This document shows, in pieces, positions 24,405 to 32,600 of a stretch of 64,000 nt of DNA. The notes beneath the pieces were generated by a model that saw nothing but the letters and a program-made list of their open reading frames with translations, was not told the origin of the DNA and made no database searches. Where the stretch lies: positions 2,108,001 through 2,172,000 of the forward strand of contig NZ_JAHBOH010000001.1 of NCBI RefSeq assembly GCF_018531375.1, read 5' to 3'. The position numbers and the translations under genes are program-made. Source of the stretch: Cellulomonas fulva. GTDB taxonomy: Bacteria > Actinomycetota > Actinomycetes > Actinomycetales > Cellulomonadaceae. Numbering within the stretch: position 1 is the first letter of the stretch; every line of letters begins with the position of its first letter.

Positions 24405-24809
24405 ATGACGCAGATCCGGATCAGCGAGGCGGCCACGCTGCTCGGCGTCAGCGACGACACCGTCCGCCGGTGGGTCGACGCGGGCAGCCTCCCGGCCTCG
24501 GCCGACGCGTCCGGCCGCTCGGTGGTCGACGGCGCGGACCTGGCGGCGTTCGCGGTCGAGCGCGCCAAGGGTCCCCAGGACCCGACGGCGGGCCACTCGT
24601 CCGCGCGCAACCGGTTCGCCGGGCTGGTCACGGCGATCACCGCCGACACCGTGATGGCCCAGGTGGAGCTCCAGTGCGGGCCGTTCCGCGTCGTGTCCCT
24701 CATGTCCAGCGAGGCGGTGCGTGCGCTCGGCCTCGAGGTCGGCTCGCGCGCGTCCGCGGTCGTCAAGGCCACGACGGTCGTCGTCGAGACACCCGCGGGA
24801 CCGCGGTGA
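24405..24809 (+). CDS. molybdenum-responsive type regulator (HTH + TOBE/Mop domain)
   Basis: A 134-residue protein with an excisionase/MerR-type helix-turn-helix at residues 3-55 (RISEAATLLGVSDDTVRRWVDAG), and a Mop/TOBE domain at about 68-130 (ARNRFAGLVTAITADTVMAQVEL), which in related proteins binds molybdate. It overlaps modA by GTGA, so it heads the modABC operon and probably senses molybdate to control it; binding to its own promoter is inferred. TATCGT ends 8 nt before the ATG, compatible with a leaderless or very short leader. Confidence 0.82.
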   Translation: MTQIRISEAATLLGVSDDTVRRWVDAGSLPASADASGRSVVDGADLAAFAVERAKGPQDPTAGHSSARNRFAGLVTAITADTVMAQVELQCGPFRVVSLMSSEAVRALGLEVGSRASAVVKATTVVVETPAGPR

Positions 24810-25654
24810 CCCGCCCGTCCGCGATGACGGTCCCGCGTGGGGCCGCGATCCTCGTCGTCGCCGCGCTCGCGGTGTCCGCCTGCGGCTCGTCGGACGGTCC
24901 GGGTTCGACGAGCACGACGAGCACGACGGGCACGACGGGCCCAGCCGCGACGGGGGCCACGGACCTGCGCGGCGAGCTCACGGTCTTCGCCGCCGCCTCG
25001 CTCGAGCCGGCACTCGACGAGGTCGCGGCGGCGTTCGTCGCCGAGCACCCGGGGGTCACGGTCGCCCCCGTCCGCTACGACGGCTCCTCGACGCTCGCGA
25101 CGCAGCTGCTCGAGGGCGCTCCGGCCGACGTGCTGGCGACCGCCGACCTCACGACCATGGAGTCGGTCGTGGACGCCGACCTGACTGCGGGGGACGCGGC
25201 GGTCTTCACCACCAACACGCTGCAGGTGGTGGTCCCCGCCGGCAACCCCGAGGACGTCGCCTCGCTGGCGGACCTCGCGGCGCTGTCCGACGAGGGCGGC
25301 AAGGTGGTCCTGTGCGCGCCGGAGGTGCCGTGCGGCGCGGCGGCCCGGACGGTCCTCGGCGCGGCCGGCGTCACGGTGACGCCCGCGAGCCTCGAGCAGA
25401 ATGTGACCGCGGTCCTGACCAAGGTGCAGACCGGCGAGGCGGACGCCGGCCTGGTGTACCGCACCGACGTGCTCAAGGCGGGTGACGACGTCGTGGGCGT
25501 GGACGTCCCCGAGGCCGCCGAGGCGGTCAACGCGTACCCCGCGGTGGCCTTGGCCGACGCGCACGAGCCGCGGGTCGCGGCGGCGTTCGTCGCGTTCCTC
25601 CGCACCGACCCGGCGCAGGACGCGCTGGCCGCCCACGGCTTCGTCGCACCGTGA
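24806..25654 (+). CDS. modA: molybdate ABC transporter, binding lipoprotein ModA
   Basis: A 282-residue extracellular binding protein. The N-terminus has a lipobox (ALAVSAC), then a Thr/Ser/Gly-rich spacer, then LTVFAAASLEPALDEV, the hallmark start of mature ModA, with FAAASL contributing oxyanion-binding serines. EGAPADVLATAD and VYRTDVLKAGDDV are also typical of the family. It starts with a GTG overlapping the stop of the regulator gene and ends in GTGA overlap with modB. It supplies molybdate for the Mo cofactor used by the nitrate reductase encoded downstream. Confidence 0.92.
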   Translation: MTRPSAMTVPRGAAILVVAALAVSACGSSDGPGSTSTTSTTGTTGPAATGATDLRGELTVFAAASLEPALDEVAAAFVAEHPGVTVAPVRYDGSSTLATQLLEGAPADVLATADLTTMESVVDADLTAGDAAVFTTNTLQVVVPAGNPEDVASLADLAALSDEGGKVVLCAPEVPCGAAARTVLGAAGVTVTPASLEQNVTAVLTKVQTGEADAGLVYRTDVLKAGDDVVGVDVPEAAEAVNAYPAVALADAHEPRVAAAFVAFLRTDPAQDALAAHGFVAP

Positions 25655-26529
25655 CCACGACCCTGCCGGCGGACGCGACCGTCCGGCGCGGGGCCCGGCG
25701 CCGGGCCAGGCCGTCGGACGGCAGGTCGGGCGGGCCCGGCAGCGCGCCGCGCCTGCTGTGGGTGCCGGCCGCGCTGGCAGCGGGGCTGCTGGTGCTCCCG
25801 GTGGTCGCGCTCGTCGTCCGCGCCGACTGGTCCACCCTGCCCGCCGACGTGACGTCGCCGGCCGCGCGCCAGGCGCTCGCGCTCTCGCTCGGCACGTCGG
25901 TGACCGCGACGGTGGCGTGCCTGGTCCTGGGCGTGCCGCTCGCCCTGGTGCTCGCGCGGGCGACCGGGTGGGCGGCGGACCTGCTGCGCGCGCTGGTCAC
26001 GCTGCCGCTGGTGCTGCCGCCCACGGTCGGCGGCATCGCGCTGCTGTTCCTGCTGGGGCGGCGCGGGCTCGTCGGGCAGCAGCTCGACGCCTGGTTCGGT
26101 GTGACGATCCCGTTCACCACCGCCGCCGTCGTCATCGCGCAGACGTTCGTCGCCATGCCCTTCCTCGTGCTCGGGCTCGAGGGCGCGCTCCGGACCGCCG
26201 GGACGCGCTACGAGGCGGTCGCCGCCTCGCTCGGCGCCGGGCGCTGGACGGTGCTGCGCCGGATCACGCTGCCGCTCGCGGCCCCCGGCATCGTCGCGGG
26301 CACCGTGCTGTGCTTCGCACGGGCGCTGGGCGAGTTCGGTGCGACCGCGCTCTTCGCGGGCAGCACCCCCGGCGTCACGCAGACCATGCCCCTGGCGATC
26401 TACTCGGCGTTCAACGGCGCCGGGGTCACCCAGGGCGCGGCGGTCGCGCTGTCGCTGCTCCTGGTGGTCGCGGCGGTGGCCGTGCTGCTCGTCGCGCGGG
26501 CCTGGCGCCCCGGCCGGGTGACGGCGTGA
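25651..26529 (+). CDS. modB: molybdate ABC transporter permease ModB
   Basis: A 292-residue permease with six hydrophobic helices after a basic N-terminal tail. The EAA loop reads YEAVAASLGAGRWTVLRRIT, the pattern seen in ModB/CysT permeases, and ALGEFGATALFAGSTPG is likewise typical for ModB. Both ends overlap neighbours by GTGA, placing it firmly between modA and modC. The short N-terminal Arg-rich region has no known function. Confidence 0.92.
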   Translation: MTTTLPADATVRRGARRRARPSDGRSGGPGSAPRLLWVPAALAAGLLVLPVVALVVRADWSTLPADVTSPAARQALALSLGTSVTATVACLVLGVPLALVLARATGWAADLLRALVTLPLVLPPTVGGIALLFLLGRRGLVGQQLDAWFGVTIPFTTAAVVIAQTFVAMPFLVLGLEGALRTAGTRYEAVAASLGAGRWTVLRRITLPLAAPGIVAGTVLCFARALGEFGATALFAGSTPGVTQTMPLAIYSAFNGAGVTQGAAVALSLLLVVAAVAVLLVARAWRPGRVTA

Positions 26530-27803
26530 GGCGCGCGCGGGGCCGCGGGCGGACCGGTGGCGGCGTCCGGACGACGAGTCCGCTGCACGCCGGTCCGCAG
26601 GACGCGGGTCCGCTGCACGCGGGTCCGCTGCACGCCGGACCGCTGCACGCGGAGGTGCGGGTGCGCCGGGGCGGGTTCACGCTCGCCGCGCGCGTGCGGG
26701 TCGAGCCGGGCCGGGTGGTGGCGGTCCTCGGCGCCAACGGCGCGGGCAAGTCCACGCTGCTCGCGACGATCGCGGGCACGCTGCGACCCGACGCGGGCGA
26801 GGTGCGCGCCGGAGGCCGGCTCCTGACGGACGCCACGACGCACGTGCCCGTCGAGCACCGGGGGATCGGGCTGCTCGGCCAGGACACCGCGGTGTTCCCG
26901 CATCTCACGGCGCGCGAGAACGTCGCTTTCGGCCCGCGTGCGGCCGGCGTGCCGGCCCGGGACGCGCGCCGGGACGCGGACGCGTGGCTCGAGGCCGTCG
27001 GGCTCGGCGGGTCGGGCCAGCGGCGGCCCGACGAGCTGTCCGGCGGGCAACGGCAGCGGGTGGCCCTCGCCCGGGCGCTCGCGGCCGGCCCCGCCGCGCT
27101 CCTGCTCGACGAGCCGTTCGCGCAGCTCGACGTCCGCACCGCCGCCGACCTGCGCGCCCTGGTGCGCGATCGGGTCCGCAGCACCGCCACGCCGACCGTG
27201 CTCGTCACGCACGACGTCGTGGACGTCCTGGCGCTCGCCGACCACGTCGTCGTGCTCCACGACGGCACGGTGGTCGAGGAGGGCGACCCCGTCGCGGTGC
27301 TCACCGACCCGGTCCACGCGTTCACGGCCTCGCTCGCCGACCTCAACCTCCTCACGGTCTCCGGCCCCGACGCCGCCGGCCGACTCCGCGCGGGCCTGCT
27401 CGAGCTCACCGCCCCCGCGCACTGGGTGGAGAACCTCCCGCAGGGCGGGACCTTCTCCACCCGCACGCTGACGTTCGCCCCGGCGGACGTCCGGGTCCGC
27501 GCGGGGGGCGAGGGCCGTGCGGCCGGGGACGGCGGGGGCGAGGGCCGTGGAACCGGGGCCGGGGCCGGGGCCGGGGCCGGGGCCGGTGGGGGTGAGGGTG
27601 CTGGGGACGGTGGAGGCCGGGACGTGAGCTGGTCCGCGGTGGTGGTCGACGTCGAGCGCGGGCCGCGCGGGTTGCGGGTCCGCACCAGCGGCGACGTGCT
27701 CGTCGACCTGCCGGCCGCCGCCGCGCGCGACCTCGACCTGCGACCGGGCGCGCCCCTGCACCTCGCCGTCCCGTACCCGGCCCTCCGCCCCCGCCCCACC
27801 TGA
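26526..27803 (+). CDS. modC: molybdate ABC transporter ATPase ModC with low-complexity inserts
   Basis: A 425-residue ATPase energising ModB. Walker A is GANGAGKST, the signature LSGGQRQR, Walker B ALLLDEPF, and the switch His is in VLVTHD. After the ATPase domain a TOBE-like module ends the protein (WSAVVVDVERGPRGLRVRTS). Two stretches are unusual: an N-terminal GPLHA repeat from a 15-bp tandem DNA repeat, and a Gly-Ala run between the ATPase and TOBE parts from a 6-bp repeat. The GTG start overlaps the modB stop. The protein is longer than common ModC (about 350 residues) because of these inserts. Confidence 0.88.
   Translation: MRRARGRGRTGGGVRTTSPLHAGPQDAGPLHAGPLHAGPLHAEVRVRRGGFTLAARVRVEPGRVVAVLGANGAGKSTLLATIAGTLRPDAGEVRAGGRLLTDATTHVPVEHRGIGLLGQDTAVFPHLTARENVAFGPRAAGVPARDARRDADAWLEAVGLGGSGQRRPDELSGGQRQRVALARALAAGPAALLLDEPFAQLDVRTAADLRALVRDRVRSTATPTVLVTHDVVDVLALADHVVVLHDGTVVEEGDPVAVLTDPVHAFTASLADLNLLTVSGPDAAGRLRAGLLELTAPAHWVENLPQGGTFSTRTLTFAPADVRVRAGGEGRAAGDGGGEGRGTGAGAGAGAGAGGGEGAGDGGGRDVSWSAVVVDVERGPRGLRVRTSGDVLVDLPAAAARDLDLRPGAPLHLAVPYPALRPRPT
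26580..26652. repeat. 15-bp tandem repeat at the start of modC
   Basis: Units of the type GGTCCGCTGCACGCG occur about four to five times, encoding GPLHA repeats before the ATPase domain. A further 6-bp repeat (GGGGCC type, near 27553-27587) encodes the Gly-Ala run later in the same gene. Confidence 0.85.
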
Positions 27804-28050
27804 GCCCACCCGCCCCACCTGACACCCGCCCGCCCACCTGACACCCGCACGCCCACCTGACCCACCTGACCACCCGCCCCACCCCCGCCCATCTCTGCCC
27901 CGACTGCGGACGTTGTGCGGCGAGCGCGCACGATCGACGGCCGCGCTCGCGCCGGAGCGACCGCGCTCGGTGGTGGTGGGCCGGTGGTCGGTGGGGGACG
28001 GGTGGTGGGTGGGGGACGGGGGTGGGTGGGAGACGGGGTGGGCGGGTGAC
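27804..28050. repeat. composite intergenic element A (C-rich arm, GCGGACG palindromes, G-rich arm)
   Basis: Directly after modC there are about 90 nt of ACC/CCC-rich sequence with repeated CCCACCTGACACCCGC units. A core at 27903-27970 contains CTGCGGACGTTGTGCGG and several GCGCTCG/CGAGCGC palindromes, followed by about 80 nt of GGGT-rich sequence. The two arms are loosely complementary. A second region of the same build lies at 56859-57340. The remaining part up to narK is its promoter. No gene is seen in this gap. Confidence 0.6.
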
Positions 28051-28082
28051 GTGCCTCGTTCTCACCGCTGGCGGGGGGCGCG

Positions 28083-28153
28083 TGTGCGGGAAAGGTTCCC
28101 GCGATGCAACAGCGGGACGACGAGCGCGGAAACATCCGCTTCCTAGCGTCGGT
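28083..28153 (+). promoter_or_regulatory. narK promoter with element shared with nirB
   Basis: Two blocks, TGTGCGGGAAAGGTT and a 27-nt block beginning CGGAAACA and running through CCGCTTCCTA, are separated by 29 nt exactly as upstream of nirB. The second block contains a TAGCGT -10 box; no -35 consensus is visible at 17-18 nt, which suggests activator control. The GAAA(C/G) cores resemble half-sites of the nitrogen regulator GlnR. Confidence 0.6.
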
Positions 28154-28188
28154 CACGTCCGAGCCCCCACCGAGCCCCGGAGGCCCCC

Positions 28189-29637
28189 ATGGCGCAGCCG
28201 CTCGTGACCGTCGACGACGAGTCGACCCCGTCGACCCCCATCACCTCCAGCACGTCCACCGGCACGGCCACCGGCACGTCCACCGGCACGGCCACCGGCT
28301 CGGCGACCGCAGCCGCTCCGGCGGGAGCGCCGCTGGTCCACCGGCCCGGCCGGTGGATCGACGGCTGGAACCCCGAGGACGCCGGTCAGTGGGCGTCCGT
28401 GGGCCGCGCCATCGCCCGGCGCAACCTGGGTCTGTCGATCTTCGCCGAGTTCCTCGGGTTCGCCGTCTGGGCGCTGTGGAGCATCGTGGTGCCGCAGCTC
28501 CCGGCCGCGGGCTTCGCGCTGTCGGTCGACCAGATGTTCTGGCTGATCTCGATCCCCAGCCTGGTCGGCGCCACGCTGCGCATCCCCTACACGTTCGCGG
28601 TCCCGGTGTTCGGGGGTCGCAACTGGACCATCGTGTCCGCGCTGCTCCTGCTGATCCCCACGGTCGGCCTCGCGCTCGTCGTGCAGAACCCGGACGCGCC
28701 GTTCGGGCTCCTGCTGGGCGTCGCCGCGCTCGCGGGCGTGGGCGGCGGCAACTTCGCCTCCTCGATGGCCAACATCTCCTTCTTCTACCCGGAGAAGGAG
28801 AAGGGCCGCGCGCTCGGGCTGAACGCCGCGGGCGGGAACGTCGGCACGGCGGCCGTGCAGTTCGCGGTGCCGATCGTGATCGTCGGGGGCGCGGGCCTGC
28901 AGCTGGAGCTCGCGGGGTGGATGTTCGTGCCCCTGGCCCTGCTCGCGGCCGTCCTGGCCTGGCGGTTCATGGACAACCTGTCGCACGCCAAGTCGGACCC
29001 GCGCTCCTACGGCGTGGCCGCCCGGGCGCGGCACACCTGGATCATCTCGTTCGTGTACATCGGGACGTTCGGCTCGTTCATCGGCTTCTCCGGGGCATTC
29101 CCGACGCTGCTCAAGGGCACGTTCCCCGAGGTCACGGTGTCGATCGCGTTCCTGGGCGCGCTCGTCGGCTCGGTCGCCCGCCCGCTCGGCGGGACCCTGG
29201 CGGACAAGCTGGGCGGCGCCCGGGTGACCATCGCGTCCTTCGCGGTCATGGCGGCCGGCGTCGTGAGCGCGATCTTCGCCCTGCGGTCGCACTCGTTCGG
29301 CGCGTTCCTCGCGTCCTTCCTGGTGCTGTTCGTCGCGACCGGCGCGGGCAACGGGTCGGTCTACCGGATGATCCCGGCCGTGTTCCGGCACGGGGCCACG
29401 GACGACGAGGACCGCGCGCGCCGGGCCCGCGCGGCGGCCGGCTGCCTCGGCATCGCCGGAGCGGTGGGGGCGTTCGGCGGCTTCCTGATCCCGCGCGGCT
29501 TCGCGGTCTCGACCAGCGCGACCGGCAACATCCAGGCGGCGCTGTGGGTGATCGTCGGGATGTACGCGGTGATGGCGGTCACCGTCTGGGCCGTGTACTC
29601 GCGCCGCGGCTCGTCCTTCGGCTCCACCGTCATCTGA
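28189..29637 (+). CDS. narK: nitrate/nitrite transporter, NarK family (MFS)
   Basis: A 482-residue major facilitator protein with twelve hydrophobic helices. The nitrate signature is seen in GVGGGNFASSMANISFFYP and LGLNAAGGNVGTAAVQ, with a second Gly-rich helix GTGAGNGSVYRM. It imports nitrate or exchanges it for nitrite, feeding the fused nitrate reductase encoded four bases downstream. A GGAGG site precedes the ATG. The cytoplasmic N-terminal tail carries a (STGTATGT) repeat from 12-bp tandem units. Promoter blocks shared with nirB suggest nitrogen-dependent control. Confidence 0.93.
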   Translation: MAQPLVTVDDESTPSTPITSSTSTGTATGTSTGTATGSATAAAPAGAPLVHRPGRWIDGWNPEDAGQWASVGRAIARRNLGLSIFAEFLGFAVWALWSIVVPQLPAAGFALSVDQMFWLISIPSLVGATLRIPYTFAVPVFGGRNWTIVSALLLLIPTVGLALVVQNPDAPFGLLLGVAALAGVGGGNFASSMANISFFYPEKEKGRALGLNAAGGNVGTAAVQFAVPIVIVGGAGLQLELAGWMFVPLALLAAVLAWRFMDNLSHAKSDPRSYGVAARARHTWIISFVYIGTFGSFIGFSGAFPTLLKGTFPEVTVSIAFLGALVGSVARPLGGTLADKLGGARVTIASFAVMAAGVVSAIFALRSHSFGAFLASFLVLFVATGAGNGSVYRMIPAVFRHGATDDEDRARRARAAAGCLGIAGAVGAFGGFLIPRGFAVSTSATGNIQAALWVIVGMYAVMAVTVWAVYSRRGSSFGSTVI

Positions 29638-29641
29638 CCGG

Positions 29642-32600
29642 ATGACGACGACCACCACCGCTCCGCAGGGGAGCACGCCGTCGCTCGAGCAGGTGGCGAC
29701 GGTGTGCTCCTACTGCGGCGTGGGCTGCGGGATCGTCCTCGACGTCGCGTGCGACGACGAGGGCAGGCGGGTCGCGCGCGGCGCTCGCGGCGACCGCTCG
29801 CACCCGTCGAACGCGGGCCGGCTGTGCACCAAGGGCGCGACGAGCGCGGACATGCTGGCGGCCGGCGGACGGGCGACGCACGCCCTGGTGCGGCCCGAGC
29901 GCGGCGCGGAGCCGGAGCGCGCGGACCTGGACGAGGCCATCGCGCTGGTCGCGGCCCGCCTCCGGGCCGTGGTCGACGAGCACGGACCCGACGCCGTGGC
30001 GTTCTACGTCTCCGGCCAGATGAGCCTCGAGGCGCAGTACCTGGCGAACAAGCTCGCCAAGGGGTACGTCCGCACGCACCAGATCGAGTCGAACTCGCGG
30101 CTGTGCATGGCCAGCGCGGGCACGGGCTACAAGCTGTCGCTGGGTGCCGACGGCCCGCCCGGGTCCTACGACGACCTCGACCACGCGGACGTGTTCCTGG
30201 TGATCGGCGCCAACATGGCCGACTGCCACCCGATCCTGTTCCTGCGCCTGCTCGACCGGGTCAAGGCGGGCGCGAAGCTGATCGTCGTCGACCCTCGTCG
30301 CACCGCCACGGCGGACAAGGCCGACCTGTTCCTGCAGGTCGACCCCGGGACCGACATCGCCCTGCTGAACGGGTTGCTGCGGCTCGTCGTGGAGGCGGGC
30401 GGCCTGGACAGCGCGTTCGTCGCCGAGCACACCGACGGCTGGGACGCGGTCGAGACGATGCTCGAGGACTACCCGCCGGACGAGGTCGCGCGCGTCACGG
30501 GCGTCGACGAGGCGGACCTGCGGGCGGCGGCCGCGCTGATCGCGGGCGCCGAGAACTGGGTCTCCTGCTGGACCATGGGGCTCAACCAGTCCACCCACGG
30601 CACGTGGAACACGAACGCGCTGGTCAACCTGCACCTGGCGACCGGCGCGATCTGCCGCACGGGCAGCGGCCCGTTCTCGCTCACGGGCCAGCCCAACGCC
30701 ATGGGCGGCCGCGAGATGGGCTACATGGGGCCGGGCCTCCCCGGCCAGCGCTCGCTGCTGGACGCGGAGGACCGCGCCTTCGTCGAGCGCGTGTGGGAGC
30801 TGGCCCCCGGGACCCTGCGCGGCGACTTCGCCGGCGCGGGCACGGTCGACATGTTCGAGCGCATGGCCGCGGGCGAGATCAAGGCGTGCTGGGTGGTGTG
30901 CACCAACCCGGTCGCGTCGGTGGGCAACCGGCGGACGGTGATCGAGGGCCTCGAGCGTGCCGAGCTCGTCGTCACCCAGGACGCGTTCGCCGACACCGAG
31001 ACCAACGCGTACGCCGACGTCGTGCTGCCGGGCGCGCTGTGGTCGGAGTCCGACGGCGTGATGATCAACTCCGAGCGCAACCTCACGCTCGCGCGCGCCG
31101 CGCTGGCCCCGCCGGGGGACGCGCTGCCGGACTGGGAGCTGATCGCGCGCGTCGCGACCGCGATGGGGTACCCCGGGTTCGCGTACGCGTCGGCGCAGGA
31201 GGTGTTCGACGAGCTGCGGGCGTTCGCGAACCCCCGCACGGGGTACGACCTGCGCGGCGCGAGCTACGACCGGCTCCGTGAGGGCTCGGTGCAGTGGCCC
31301 GTGGCGCCCGACGGCCCGCGCCGCAACCCGATCCGCTACCTCAACGACGGCGTGAGCCAGCCGGTCCTCGAGCGCCCCGACGGCACCCGTCCGCGGCTGC
31401 GGTTCCCGACGGCGTCCGGCCGAGCTCAGTTCCACGCGCGGCCGCACCTTCCTGCGGCCGAGCTGCCGGACGACGACTACCCCTTCGTGCTCAACACCGG
31501 CCGCGTCCAGCACCAGTGGCACACGCTCACCAAGACCGGCAAGGTCGCCAAGCTGAACAAGCTCGCGCCGGGCCCGTTCGTCGAGGTCAACCCCGACGAC
31601 GCGCGGCGCCTGGGGCTGACTGACGGGGTGCGGGTCGAGGTCGCGTCCCGACGAGGCCGTGCGGTGCTGCCCGTCGTCGTGACCGACCGTGTGCGCACCG
31701 GGGCGTGCTTCGCGCCGTTCCACTGGAACGACCTGTTCGGCGAGTACCTCGCGGTCAACGCCGTGACGAGCGACGCGGTCGACCCGATCTCCTTCCAGCC
31801 CGAGCTCAAGGTCTGCGCGGTCGCGCTGACCCCGGTGCCGCACCAGGCCGGACCGGCCGACGTCGTGCCCGACCACGTCACCGACGACCAGGCCGACGAC
31901 GTGCCCGCCCACCTGCCCGGCCAGGTGCCCGACCATCCGCCCGGCCATGCGCCCGGCGACGTCCCCGGTGACAGGCCCGGCGACCCGCAGACCACCCCGG
32001 GCGGCCTCACGCCCGGAGCCGTCGCGATCCGTGCGCTCGGCGCGGCGCTGGGGCTCGACGGCCTCGCGCCGCCGCCGCTCGGCGAGGAGCAGCGGCGCTA
32101 CCTCGCCGGCTTCCTGGCGGGGCTGGGCGGGGGAGCGCCGGGCACGCCCGTGCTCCCGGCCGGCGCACCGCTCGACCCGGACCAGGCGCTGTGGGTCGAC
32201 GGCCTCCTCGCGGGGCTGTTCTCGCGCGCGCCGCAGCCCGGTGCCGTCCGGCAGGGAGCGGACGGCGGGCCGGGTGCCGCCCCGACGCGCCCGCTCGTCG
32301 TGCTGTGGGCGTCGCAGACCGGCACGGCGGAGGAGCTCGCGGCCGCCGCCGCGCGACGGCTCACGGACGCCGGCCACGCGCCGCGCGTCGTCGCGATGGA
32401 CGACTGCCCGCTGGCCGACCTGCCCGTGGGGGCGGACCTGGTCCTGGTGACCAGCACGTTCGGGGACGGCGACGCCCCGGACAACGGCACCGCGTTCTGG
32501 GAGGCCCTCGCGGCGCCGGACGCGCGACGCCTCGACGGCTCGCGGTTCGCCGTGCTGGCGCTCGGCGACTCGAGCTACGACCGGTTCTGCGGCCACGGCC

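Noticed and set aside
27804..27895. CCCACCTGACACCCGC repeats considered as a CRISPR array
   Set aside because: Units are short and irregular, with no spacers of constant length and no cas genes in the window.
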